Translations under genes and position numbers: made by a program
Notes under the pieces: generated by a model
The model's input: only the letters and a program-made list of their open reading frames with translations
What the model was told of the DNA's origin: nothing
Database searches by the model: none
Source: Adiantum capillus-veneris
Taxonomy: Eukaryota > Streptophyta > Polypodiopsida > Polypodiales > Pteridaceae
NCBI GenBank assembly: GCA_014529385.2
Contig: CM043952.1
Span: 60,404,119 to 60,468,118, forward strand
DNA: 64,000 nucleotides
Direction of reading: 5' to 3'
Shown: one piece after another, positions 53,076 through 63,975 of the stretch
How positions within the stretch are numbered: position 1 is the first letter of the stretch
Layout: each line of letters begins with the position of its first letter

Positions 53076-53322
53076 CTTTTGCGTAGAGAAAGCTGGCCAA
53101 ATTTGCATAGCCCCAAAAGAAGCCAAACACTACCGTAAATTTCGCATTCCCGTAAAGGATGCTGCCACGTCGGCATTCCGCAAATTCCGCCATGATTTCC
53201 GTGCAGGCCTGCCCCGTCACTGTCTGCCACGTCATCATTTTTGCAGGGGTGTTCCCGCGGGATTGTCCATGCCTAGGAGTAGGTGTGTGTGTGTATAAAG
53301 GCCAGGTCACCAATTTGTGACA
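52626..53322 (-). repeat. Element I 5' LTR
   Basis: 697 bp, the same length as G's 5' LTR. Minus strand starts TGTCACAAATTGGTGACC. It carries a GA microsatellite (52997-53073) at the same relative position as in G and the shared motif GAAATACCGAAAGGGGCGCC (about 52767-52788). Confidence 0.9.
52997..53073. repeat. CT/GA microsatellite in element I LTR
   Basis: About 38 CT units on the plus strand, equal to GA in the sense direction of the LTR, just upstream of the transcript's likely R/U5. Confidence 0.97.
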
Positions 53323-53326
53323 CATC

Positions 53327-54643
53327 ATGCCACTAGCAAGGTGCGATGCGCTGTTGGGAATCTCGTGGATGTTCCGTATACATGGAGTGTTGGATGTATT
53401 CAACAAGAAGATCACCCTTCAGCATAGGCACAAAACTCACATCCTAGATGTAAAGCTTAAAGCGGAATCTGTCCCTATTGTATCTGCTTCAGCTATCACT
53501 TCTGCAATTAAGAATCGTTTTTCTGCGTGCTTGATTTTTGCATGTTATATTTCATATAATTGTTAGTCAAATTTATCTGTGTTAGATAAAGAAAGGTCAG
53601 CATTTTTGCAAGAGTTTAATGACTGTTTTTTTGTTTTATTACCGTCCCGGTTGCCGCCGAAAAGGCCAGAGGATCATGCGATAAATTTGGTGCCAGGTTG
53701 TAGCCCACCAAATAGGCCTCCCTACAGGTTTAGTGGGGCTCAGCAAAAAGAGATTATGGACCAAGTAGAGGAGCGGCTAGAGAAAGGGCTGATTCAACCT
53801 AGTTCTTCACCCTTTTGCTCCCGAGTGCTTCTAGTGCAAAAGAAGGATGGCTCTTGGCACATGTGTATTGATTACCGTGCGTTGAATAAGAATACCATCA
53901 AGGACGGGTTTCTTATCGCACGAATTGATGATATTCTTGATCGACTAGAGGGTGCTGCAATTTTCAGCAGGACAGACCTTCAGAGAGGGTACCATCAGAT
54001 TCGTATCAGGCCAAAGGATGTGCACAAGACGGCGTTTAGGACGACATTTGGTCTGTATGAGTTCTTAGTGATGCCGTTCGGTCTTACAAATGCTCCTGCT
54101 ACGTTCAAAAGGATGATGAATCGGATTTTCCGCCCACATCAAAAGTTTGTTGACACATTCTTTGATGACATAATAGTCTACTCAAAGAATGAAGAGGAGC
54201 ATAGGCGCCACTTGACCATTGTCTTCGAAGAGCTACGCAGTCACAGGTTGCTTGTTAATCCTAAGAAAAGTGAGGAGTTCTTGGAAGAGATTCACTTTCT
54301 TGGCCGCATAGAGTCAAAGGATGGTGTCCGAATGGATCTTGCCAAGGTTGAAGCAATCAGGACATGGCCAGATTTGAAGATTGTGCATGACGTTCGTAGC
54401 TTCTTTGGCTTATGCTCTTACTACAGAAGGTTTATCAGGAACTTTGCCGAGATTGCTTCACCCCCTCATGCTCTACAAAAGAAAGAGGTCACATTCAAGT
54501 GGACACAAAAAGAGATTTCAGCTTTTAATCTGTTAAAGGAAAAGATGACTTTGGATCCAGTAATTATCTTACCAGACCTCAGGAAGTCATTTGTGGTCCG
54601 GTGTGATGAGTGTGGCAATAGTATTGGGGCAGTGTTAATGTAA
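53327..54643 (+). pseudogene. Element F protease end and reverse transcriptase
   Basis: Starts 'MPLARCDALLGISWMFRIHG', with a TAG at about 53564 before 'SNLSVLDKERSAF'. RT is open from there: '[20 protein letters not shown]', 'FSRTDLQRGYHQIRI', 'FGLTNAPATFKRMMNRIF', catalytic 'TFFDDIIVYSK' (about 54158-54190). At the position of the shared TAG of A, B and H this copy has CGG ('FVVRCDECG'). A TAA occurs at 54641-54643 after 'GAVLM'. Confidence 0.88.
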
Positions 54644-56490
54644 GATGGTCGTGTAGTAGCTTATGAGAGCAGAATCTTGCAAGGGCCAGAAAAGACCATG
54701 CAAACCTATGAGAGAGAGCTACTGGCCGTAATTTATGGGCTTTCTAGTTGAAAGCACTACCTGTTAGGTGCTGATTTTGTTATCCAAAAAGATCATCAAA
54801 CCTTGCGATACTTCTTGACGCAGTCAAAGTTATCCGAAAAGCACATGCGATGGGCAACATTCTCTCTATATTCCACTTTTAGATTATGCACATGGAAGGC
54901 AAGAAGAATGTTGTGGCTGATGCATTATCAAGAAAGCCACAAATTTCAGCTCTGTCAATTCCTTATCATCATGAGATTGATGACATGAAGGAACAATATG
55001 CTACTGATGAAGATTTTGTAAGGATCTTTGAACAGTTGCAAGGTAGGCAACGCCATGAGCACTACCTCCTCAAATACGGTTTTAGGATGATGCATGGCAG
55101 ATTATGTGTCACTAGGCCATTGCGACATAAAGTTATGGTAGAAAGCCATGTCTCACCCTATGTAGGGCATCGTGGTATAGATGCGACAGTGAAAGCGGTC
55201 GAGACATTCTTTTATTGGCCTACTTTGAGGAGAGATGTGGATGCCTTTGTGCGAGCATGCCTGATTTGTCAAAAGGTCAAGTTTGACAGGCGTGATCCTC
55301 GTATGACTAGCCTTTTTGGGAGAGGCTCATCCTTCCAAGTGATAGCATCACCCGTGAAGTGCATGGAAGGCAAGGTAAATTTGTTATTATCATACTTTTT
55401 AACAACCGAAAACTAGGATGTAAATTGAACAATAGCATCCATCTTACCATCATACTTACTGAACGTAATCTTCTCGGTAATTGGTTCATTCAACATTGGC
55501 CAATCCTGCAGCTTTGGTCGCCTCCGCGATGGTCTTGGCAAGCCTCTCATAATACGGCTCCAGAGGCAAAGTATCGGACCGCATCACCAAGGTGGTGATG
55601 AGATCACACATGGTTTCCCTTTCTTGCTTTTGGGCCTCGGTGTCTGCCTCGCGCTCCCGTATACAAAACATGGGCACCACGCTCAAGGGCAGTCAGAAGA
55701 GGCTAATGCTATTGTCTTAGATCTACTGAGATGTTATGTGTCACATAATAAGGGCAAGTGGGAACAGTATCTACCCATGCTTGAGTATGCGTACACCACT
55801 ACAATGCATTCGTCAACAAGCAAGGCACCTTTTGAGATTGTTGAGGGTGGCAAAAAGGTTCCTCCCATTTTGCACACAAAGGACAAAATTTTCGAAGCAG
55901 ATCGTTATGTTCAGAATATGTATGAAATGTATAAGAAGATCAAGCTTGCCTTGGAGAAAACTCGGGCAAAGCAGAAAAGGATTGTTGATCGTCACCGTCG
56001 TGAATTGTTGTTTTTACCTGGTGATTGGGTACTTTTGAGGTTTGAAAAGGCAATGTCAAAGAAAATGAAGGGCAAGAAAAGGTTGTTTCCGAAGCTCAGC
56101 ATGCATTTTTAAAACTTATTATGGGCATGTTGAAGTACTTGATAAGATCAACGATGTTGCGTATAGGCTGAAATTGGCTAACACTTGAAAGATTCATAAT
56201 GCGTTTCACGTGAGTCTTCTAAGACCCTTTGTCGGTGATGTGCCAGAAGATATGCTACATGAAGATCAGCCAGAATTTTGAGAAACTTCATGAGATCTTG
56301 GTACCTGAGTAGATTTCGGCACGTAAGGAAAGAAAAGTTTAAGGGACAGGTTGCAAGACACTAATTGGTGAAGTTCAAGAACTATCTACCTATGGATGCA
56401 AAGTGGATGGAAGAGTATGAACTTTTGGAGTCACCAAATGTATTGCATCTTTACCTTGAGGCCTTTGGGTTACAACCTACGTAGGCCCCA
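54644..56490 (+). pseudogene. Element F RNase H, integrase and chromodomain, rearranged
   Basis: RNase H with TGA near 54750 and a frameshift near 54860, 'KKNVVADALSRKPQISA', integrase zinc region 'YVGHRGIDATVKAVETF' and 'CLICQKVKFDR', then an abrupt jump to 'RDPRMTSLF', then foreign sequence (55328-55686), then 'GQSEEANAIVLDLLRCY'. The first catalytic Asp region is deleted. The C-terminal part (56040-56490) has frameshifts and stops but retains 'NAFHVSLLRPFVGDVPEDM' and chromodomain traces ending 'LHLYLEAFGLQPT'. Confidence 0.85.
55328..55686 (-). other. Captured gag fragment (family Q, copy 2) inside F integrase
   Basis: On the minus strand: 'KQERETMCDLITTLVMRS', 'LPLEPYYERLAKTIAEATKA', 'ITEKITFSKYDGKMDA', then 'YDNNKFTLPSMHFTGDAITW'. 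This is the N-terminal part of a gag related to 27272-27500. It replaces about 54 bp of integrase. It has no LTR and no obvious duplication at its edges, so it looks like filler DNA or template-switch capture. Confidence 0.7.
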
Positions 56491-56782
56491 ACTCAACGTG
56501 CTCAAAGGAGGGGTAATGATAGAGCTAGCACATAAAATGTACATATGGATTTAGTGCAATAGAAGTGGACACTGCTCTACAAATGCTATAGGTATTATGC
56601 TCACTTCCACCGTAGATGAAATGACAAAAGTATGAAGGTTTCATTAAGTCATTTGTATCTATGTTTCATGACCTTTCCTCCAGATACATGTGATGATAAT
56701 AGAGTGCTAATCACACTAAATCATCTATGACATGTATATCTCGCATACAATCGACGACATTTGCGATTTCAAGGGGGGGGTA
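56491..56782 (+). other. Element F 3' UTR and polypurine tract
   Basis: No ORF. Ends in tttcaaggggggggta next to TGTCACGAGG, the same layout as G's 3' UTR. Confidence 0.75.
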
Positions 56783-57035
56783 TGTCACGAGGCTGTGGCA
56801 ACCACTAAACTTAGTTGTTGGTTTCTTTCCCTTGATTTCGACTTGATTTTTGGGACCCTCTTGTTGAAGTCACAAATGGACGGACATTGTGTGGCCAGTG
56901 TGAAACGACCAACGGTTGAGAGTTTCACCCACAATCGAGAAGGGCAGGTCGCCACGAGATCGTCGGCCAATCGGCACTAAAATCCGAGCTGTAAAAGGGT
57001 GTCTAGGCTCAGTTCAAAGTCATTTAGGCCCCTGG
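56783..57035 (+). repeat. Element F 3' LTR, truncated
   Basis: Starts TGTCACGAGGCTGTGG. Words such as ggccagtgtgaaacg and ggccaatcggcactaaaatc resemble B's U3. It is cut after about 250 bp by E-type LTR P. Confidence 0.75.
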
Positions 57036-57589
57036 TGTCACGTGCACATCTAACCCTATGTGCATGTGGACAAGCTATCTCGGGTCTAGGGTTCAGGTCA
57101 GCTTAGGAAGTGTTATGGCACCTTTGTGAGCCTATGAGCAGGCCGTGTATGTCCAGGCACTTAGAGTAGTTGCATATCCTCTGATTGCACACCCAATACC
57201 ACCCAGCATATGCATTGTTCAAGCAGAAGGTCCATTTTCCCGGCCAATTTTGGGACAGCACAGTTTACAGGCATTTTGGCATTTTATTAATTTAATTACC
57301 AATTTTCAAGAGGTCGTGGGCTGTAGGAGACTAATCGACCCAGATTTCCTCAACTATATAGGCAGACATGGAGTGCGCAGTTTTAGCAGAAGAATCATAA
57401 GAAGTTCTAGCAACTTGCAGTGCCCACTGCCCTTCTCGACAAGACCGGCAAAGAGCCTAGCATTTTCAGCCAACAAGATCCTCTGGCGTATTCTGTAGTA
57501 GCAGATCAACCCCAGCCTCCTCTGGCGTTTTGCTGTAGCAGATCAAGCCTAGCGTTTGCAGTTCCACAACGCCAGATCAGCCAAGCACA
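57036..57589 (+). repeat. E-type LTR copy P, truncated on the right
   Basis: Starts TGTCACGTGCACATCTAACC inside F's LTR. TATA-like ctatatagg is at about 57353. Its right end is replaced by copia K at about 57590. Confidence 0.8.
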
Positions 57590-57746
57590 GAGAGTGTGTT
57601 ACTTAGTGTGCAATGAAAAGATAGATAGCCGTGGAGTGATGGGTGTATTTACAATGCACGGGGGAAAAAACCTCCTAAAGAGGGAAAAAATGCCCTGGCG
57701 GTCCTAGTGTGTTCTCACACATCACTACCACATGTATATGGTAACA
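57590..57746 (-). repeat. Element K 3' LTR, outer end missing
   Basis: 157 of 227 bp, beginning gagagtgtgttactt. Directly abuts LTR P. Confidence 0.9.
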
Positions 57747-57822
57747 AATCCCCCCCTGGAGTGATGCGGTGAACTAGAGCTGGCACATGAGTAAAGGGAA
57801 GTGCCATGCCCTGAGGACAGGA

Positions 57823-59305
57823 TCAGTCCACAAAGGGGAGTAAGCCCAAAGCTTGGCGGAAAGCTTCAAGCTTCTCACGAGACAATGCCTTTGTGAAAAG
57901 ATCTGCAAGGTTGTCCTGTGTTGGCACATAAGCCAAGCTGATCTCTCCTGCTACGAGCCTCTCCCTGACATAGTGGTAATGCACCTCAATGTGCTTTGTG
58001 CGAGCATGAAAAACTGGGTTTCCTCGCAACTGCCAATGCGCTCTGACTGTCAGTGTAGATAGTGTTGGCAGTGTCGTGTCCAACACCCAAATCAGCCATA
58101 AGGCGTCTGAGCCATACACACTCAACCGTAGCTGTGAAGACTGCCCTGTACTCAGCCTCACAACTCGAAGTGGCCACAGTAGGTTGCTTCTTGCTCAACC
58201 ATGATATACATAAACTGCCAAGCATGAAACAAAAACCACTGGTGGACACTCGCGTGTCAAAACAACCAGCCCAATCTGAGTCCGAAAAAGCATGTAAGCC
58301 TGGCGGCAATGATCCCCCCTTGGGATAAAACAAGCCAAGATGTAAAGTGCCACTAAGGTAGCGGAAAATCCTCTTGACAGCCTGCCAATGCTTAGACCCT
58401 GGGCTATGCATAAATCTGCTGACCTGTGAGATTGCAAACTGAATATCCGGCCTCGTGTTGCATACATAAATGAGGCAGCCAACAGCAGTTTGGTAAAGAG
58501 TGACATCAGCAGGATCACCAGCATCATGTAGACTCAACTTCAAACCTGTTTCCATGGGAGTGGGAATAGGTTTGCAATCCTCAAGTCCAAACTTACATAG
58601 CAATGTCTCTATGTAACTTTTCTGACACAAGGCAATACCACCATCACACTACTTAAACTGTATACCCAAATAATGATGCAACAACCTCAAATCTTTCATC
58701 TTGAAAGTAGCATTCAAATCAGCCTTAAATTCAGCAATATGTCTCTCATTTGGTCCAGTGATCACCAAATCATCAACATAAAGAACCACAATGAGAAGTA
58801 CATCACCCTCACGCTTTACATACAATGTGCTTTCTGTTGGACTATTACGAAAGCCTTGTTTGACCAAATGAGTGTCAGCTTTCTCATACCAAGCACGAGG
58901 AGATTGCTTCAACCCATACAAAGCCTTGTTATATTTGCACACTTTGTCCTCTTGTCCTTTTATGACAAAACCGCGAGGCTGCGTTACATAAACTTCCTCA
59001 AATATGTCACCATTCAAGAAAGCAGAAACAATGTCTGATTGATGTAAATCCCAACCAAAATGAGCTGCCAATGCACATAGAAAACGCACAGTAGTCATAC
59101 GACAAGTGGGAGCAAAAGTCTCTTCATAATCTATGCCTTTTTGTTGTGCATAACCCTTTGCAACAAGTCGAGCCTTATGGCGATCGATCTCACCATCCCG
59201 CTTGCGTTTGAACTTGTAAACCCACTTCGTACCAATGGCCTTTTTGCCAGGAGGCAAATCACATAAAGTCCATGTGTCATTTTCTATAAGTGCATCATGT
59301 TCTGA
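57823..59305 (-). pseudogene. Element K reverse transcriptase and RNase H
   Basis: Same domains as J: 'GTKWVYKFKRKRDGEIDRH', 'LYVDDLVITG' (about 58760-58790), 'YGLKQSPRAWYEK', 'AFSDSDWAGCFDTRVSTSG', 'DLFTKALSREKLEAFRQAL'. Lesions: TAG near 58651 (Gln codon in J) and a 1-nt insertion near 58018 (extra T). The frame is continuous with the integrase part except for the TAA noted there. Confidence 0.92.
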
Positions 59306-62091
59306 TTACATGGCAGCCATCCAATTTTCTGAATTTTGTACTTCATCAAAAGTCAGAGGCTCCTCAACATCATGTAAGCTAGACACAGCCAAAGCATAAC
59401 AATCTGATGCATAACATGCATGGCGAGAGCCTGAACGAGTACGACTAGACAAAGGTGCATCCAATTTACTGTCACGCAAAGTGTGCACCAGCCATTTTGG
59501 CATACCTCTAGCCTGCTCATTTTCAGCCCTTTCCTCATCAAGTACATCATGTACATCTACATCAGTAATAGGCTGATCTAGAACATTTTCAGAAACCCCC
59601 ATAGGCTGTACATTTGCCTCATTGGAACTTACATTCGTATTTCCACCACTGAAAAGAGGCAACAAAGTGTCATAAATGTCCTGTGAGCTTACATTACTGT
59701 CTCTAGTACATGACAGCAAGGGCTGAACAGAATCTTCCACAAACACTACATCCCGAGAAACCAGAATACGTTTTGTTTGCGGATGATACAACCTGTAACC
59801 TTTGCTTTCAGCACTATAACCAGCAAAAATACATTTGACAGCCTTATCATCCAATTTTCTGCATTGCACTTGTGGCACCAAAGCATATGCCAAACAGCCA
59901 AAAACACGCATGTGCTCAATAGAAGGCTTTCTATCATGCCATGCTTCATATGGAGTAATAGACTGCAAAGCTTTCGTAGGACACCTGTTAAGTACATAAG
60001 TGGCACACATAATGGCCTCAAGCCAAAAAGAATGCGGCAAAGCTTGACTTTTCACCATACATTGTGCCATTTCCATCAGTGACCTGTTTTTCCTCTCAGC
60101 AACACCATTTTGCTGAGGTGTATAAGGCACTATACATTGGTGTTTTATCCCACGACTAGCCAGAAATGCATTAAATTCATGAGACATATACTCCCCCCCT
60201 CGATCGGAACGGAGGGTGCCCATAGTACATTTCGAGACATTTTCAGCCATAGCCAGAAATTGTTTGAAGCACATAAAAACTTCAGACTTCGCTTTAAGCG
60301 AAAATACCCATGCATGCCTGGAGTAATCATCAATGAAAGTCACGAAGTACAGGTAATTGCCCAAGGACGGAGTTTGCATGGGCCCACAAACATCACTATG
60401 CACAAGCTGTAACCTGCATGTGGCCCGAACTGAACCATCCTTTGGAAACTTAGAACGCTGCATCTTACCCAAAATACAGCCTTCACAAACATGTTTGATA
60501 GGTGCTTCAAGAGGCAGCAAAGAAGCAACCATATCAGATTTCTGCAAACGCAGCAAACTGGCAAAATTCAGATGACCAAAACGTGCATGCCAAAGTTTTG
60601 CATCTGAAATAGCCATTGAATCTGCAACAGCATTTGCAAAATTTTGTCCACACTTGTTATACAAAGTGAGCTTATACAGCCAACGGCACAAAAGCCCAGA
60701 TGCAACAATTTCATCACCAAAACTGAGATCATGAACTGTACATCTGTCATCCACAAATTTGACTACAAGTCCAAGTCTAGCAAGTGCGGATACAAACAAG
60801 AGATTCTTCTTGATCCTAGGTACATAAAGTGCATCAACAAGTGTGAAGGAACTACCATTAGCAGCAGTGAGCACAATCTTTCCAACTCCCTTAACTGGAT
60901 AAGAGGCGTTGTTGGCACAAGTGACTGAATTCCCATAAGGGACAGACTCGAGAGAGGTAAACAATTCACGATGTGAGGTAATGTGCTTTGTAGCACCACT
61001 GTCGAAATACCACACATGTGAATCTGCAGCAACTGACAAGCATGCATCATGGACAGCAGGATTGTAAGTGCACTCTGCGATAAAAGCCCATTCTGCATCA
61101 ACATCAGCATTACAGTCTCCTTTCACAGAAGACTCAACAATGGCTGCATTTGTAGTGGAACCACCCTCTTTCTTCTTAGCCTCTTTGGCCTTCAACTTAG
61201 GACACGACTTGATCAAGTGATCATTGGCTTTACAATAATGGCAACGCATCTTCTTTTTGCCCTTATCACCAGAATTGCCAGACGAAGTGCTGCCAGCAGA
61301 AGCATTAGGAACAGAATTTTTGCCACTCGCAGTAGAACCATAAGAAGTGGCTACATTACTGTTACCACCCTTTCTTTGAGAAGCAATAAAAGCCTGTTCA
61401 ATTGCATGCTGCCTAGTCCTGTTTTTTCTGGAAAGTGACTCTTGCAACAGCAATGTGCATAATGCATCAAACTTGACAACTTCAGGATTTCCTTGGGTCA
61501 TCAGTCTCCAAGTACTAGCAAAAGTATGGTAGGAATCTGGTAAGGCATCAAGAGCGGTCTGCACAAGGGAACTGTCTGAAATGACTTCACCTGCAGAAAT
61601 AAGCTGCTCATTGATATCCTTGACACTCGCAAGGAAAGTGTCCATATCATCTTCCTCATGCATAATCTTCGACTCCAGCTCTTTACGCAGCAAAGCAATT
61701 TTAGCCTCATTGCGGCTTGCATAAAGACCTGCTAAAATATCCCAAGCCTGTTTTGCAGATTTTGTTGAACGGATGTGAGGAACAATGGTGCGCTTCACAG
61801 ACAACGCAATCAATGCATGAGCCTACGCATCCTTAACATCCCAACGAGCTTGTTCTACCGTAGGCAAAACAACTCTAACAGCTGCAATCATTGCAGCAAG
61901 ACCTGCAACATCCTCAACATCACCTACATTCTCAGAACCAGGACGTACATCAATGCCCTGCACAATGTTCCAGACACCCTTTGACACAAGAACATGTTGC
62001 ATCATATAAGCCCACATAGGGTAGTTGTCCCATCCAACCTGTCCTCAGCAGCAAACATCTTGAACACATTTGTGTTGTTGTTGTCAGCCAT
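59306..62091 (-). pseudogene. Element K gag, protease and integrase
   Basis: ATG at 62091. A 1-nt deletion near 62029 (one C fewer than J), a TAG near 61817 in place of J's Gln, then 835 open codons to a TAA at about 59308. Zinc knuckle 'CHYCKANDHLIKSC', protease 'WYFDSGATKHIT', integrase 'LWHARFGHLNF', 'LRSDRGGEYM', 'QQNGVAERKN'. A repeated linker found in J near 46590-46625 (two 'NAGSTTNA'-like units) is shorter in K. Confidence 0.92.
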
Positions 62092-62457
62092 GGTAAATGT
62101 TGCACCTGATGTGAAAACTGCCCGAAAATAGGAGAAACAGAGCGGGAACAACATGTGCTATATAGCACAAACCGTACAAGACTATAAGGCACCTGTTATG
62201 CAGAAAACGGCACTGACAGAAATTCTGCACAAAATGACGAAATAGCCTGTGCAGTACTAGTAGCCTGTAGTGGAAACGGAGGCCGAAATGAGCCCAAATC
62301 AAAATTCTGAGCAGACCAAAATTCTGAGCCCAAATCAAAATTCTGAGCCCAAAATATTTGTTGACCTGCGAACGCTTGCCAAAGCTCACTGAAATCGGAG
62401 AAAGTGAGAAGGCGTGTGTTGGAGCAGCTGGCGACTAAGCCCGGGAGAACGTGACCT

Positions 62458-62469
62458 GCTCTGATACCA
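62458..62469 (-). other. Element K primer binding site
   Basis: Minus strand TGGTATCAGAGC, two bases from the 5' LTR. Confidence 0.92.
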
Positions 62470-62471
62470 AT

Positions 62472-62698
62472 TGTTGGAATTAGGGTTGCAGAGAAACACA
62501 CACAGCTTGGAGAAGACGAAGGAAGCTGAAGGCACACAATAGAGAGTGTGTTACTTAGTGTGCAATGAAAAGATAGATAGCCCTGGAGTGATGGGCGTAT
62601 ATACAATGCACGGGGGAAAAAACCTCCTAAAGCGGGAAAAAATGCCCCGACGGTCCTAGTGTGTTCACACACATCACTACCACATGTATATGGTAACA
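62472..62698 (-). repeat. Element K 5' LTR
   Basis: 227 bp, TG...CA; matches J and the solo LTR at 5960. The flanking pentamer on the right is ttctc; no left partner remains. Confidence 0.93.
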
Positions 62699-63975
62699 TT
62701 CTCGAAAGACTCTGTATGCAATGTAGATGAACATAGAGACGGAGTGACAACCCGTTCATCAAACACATGCAAACAATGCGGTCGAATCTGTTCTGTTTGA
62801 TCGAAATCAATCAACTGTGGCAAATCACACTGGAAATGCCCATGCTTAGTGCTCATACAATTATGTGCTCTTTCGGAAACTGTGTCATGCCAAGGAAGAG
62901 ACATGGAATGCGCCTTCCTAACATACAAACTTTTCAACTTTTCATGAACAATCCGCATACATCCGTGCTCATCCTTGAGAGAAACGTGCTCAACATACAA
63001 TATGTCATGCCTTGGAAAAGGGATCACATAACGATGCTGACTAAAATACAAGAAACCTTCACGAATGAAACACTCGAACAATGCGTGCGTATCAATCATG
63101 CGAACACATAATACTTCATGTGAGGGTTCTTTGGACCAAGGCTCGAGAGCCAAGATCGCTTCTTCTTGAATGATCGAATCGTATTGTGGGGGTTCTTTAG
63201 ACCTCGACTCGAAAGCCAAGATTGGATCTTCGTGATTGATCGAATCTACAACGAGGTTAACTTCGCTAGGAAAAGCATCAACTAACACATCATCCTTGTG
63301 AACAATCACATCTTCTTCATGCAACTCATCATGCTTGTGAGAAATCACATCTTGATCATGCAAATCATCATGCTTGTGAGAAATCACATCTTGATCATGC
63401 AAATCATCATGCTTGTCATTGTCATCCAAATCATTATGCAAATCATTGGCATCCAAATCATCATGCTTATCATCGTGCTTCAAATCATTATGCAAATCCT
63501 GTGTATCATGCTCTGGAGAAGAAGAGACTGAGAGAGTCTCCTTTACCAGATTCTGGTGCATCTGTGCCTGAGCTAGAGAAAAGAGTCGCAAGCGCTCTTC
63601 CCTTCTTGCTTTGATCTCGCGATCAAATTCTGCTTGTCTTGCTTTGTTCGCTGCTTGTCTTTCTGCTTCGGCTTCTGCGTGTCTGCGTTCCATTTCTTTG
63701 AATGCACAATCAAATTTGGCTTGTCGTTCTTTGGCTTCCAAGCGTGCTTGCTCGTACTCACGCGCTATGGCTGCCATTCTTGCGCCATGTCTTGCTTTGC
63801 GTTGTAAAGTCTGTTCCATAAACAACAGCTTCAACTCCTCCATTGGAGTTAGTGCAATCGTTGTCGTAGATGTGGAAGGGTCGAAAAAACCTCCTTGTGG
63901 GGAAAATTCTTCTTCGCCTCTCTCATGCTCATCACTTCCAAGCGAAGTATCCATTCCGCTTCGAGTGATGATCAT
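62699..63975 (-). CDS. Unassigned Asp/His-rich coiled-coil ORF, truncated by K
   Basis: ATG at 63975; about 425 codons open to the K insertion at 62699, after which the frame runs a few codons into K's LTR and stops at 62677. N-terminus 'MIITRSGMDTSLGSDEHERG' resembles the 'TRSG' starts of some plant Ty3 gag/ORF1 proteins (from memory). Residues about 45-135 are a long charged helix rich in Glu, Arg and Ala ('EYEQARLEAKERQAKFD'), a likely coiled coil. Residues about 155-235 are Asp/His/Leu repeats ('HDDLHDQDVISHK' twice). The C-terminal third is a Cys/His-containing region ('LPWHDTVSERAHNCMS', 'FDERVVTPSL'). No protease, RT or zinc knuckle is visible. Function unknown; an accessory or gag-like retrotransposon ORF is the best guess. 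Confidence 0.6.
63325..63480. repeat. 39-bp coding repeats in the unassigned ORF
   Basis: Two nearly perfect 39-bp units (catcatgcttgtgagaaatc... near 63326 and 63368) with degenerate shorter relatives up to about 63500. They encode the 13-residue 'HDDLHDQDVISHK' unit, so the repeat is in frame. Confidence 0.88.

Larger units (their letters stand above)
50600..53322 (-). mobile_element. Element I: truncated chromovirus of the G family
   Basis: Minus-strand element with 5' LTR 52626-53322, perfect initiator-Met primer site (52613-52624), gag and the start of protease. It ends at about 50600, so RT onward and the 3' LTR are gone. The 5' end sits inside F at the protease codons 'IMPL', giving the order F, then I. 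The gag is clearly the G family. Confidence 0.85.
53323..57035 (+). mobile_element. Element F: 5'-truncated, rearranged chromovirus
   Basis: Plus-strand remnant of the A/B lineage from mid-protease (cut by element I at 53322) to a partial 3' LTR. RT is largely open. The integrase region has a deletion of about 250 bp at 55298-55301 and a foreign gag piece at 55328-55686. The polypurine tract is aagggggggg at 56771-56780. The 3' LTR is cut at 57035 by E-type LTR P. Confidence 0.88.
57590..62698 (-). mobile_element. Element K: older Ty1/copia copy of the J family
   Basis: Minus-strand copia, same layout as J. 5' LTR 62472-62698 is complete (227 bp). The 3' LTR (57590-57746) lacks its outer 70 bp, so the left target site is lost. 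About 7 differences in the 157 shared LTR positions (by eye) against none seen in J. It interrupts the unassigned ORF at 62699. Confidence 0.92.

Noticed and set aside
63325-63480. CRISPR-like array from the 39-bp repeats
   Set aside because: The units are adjacent, without spacers, in frame within an ORF, and the genome is a plant.
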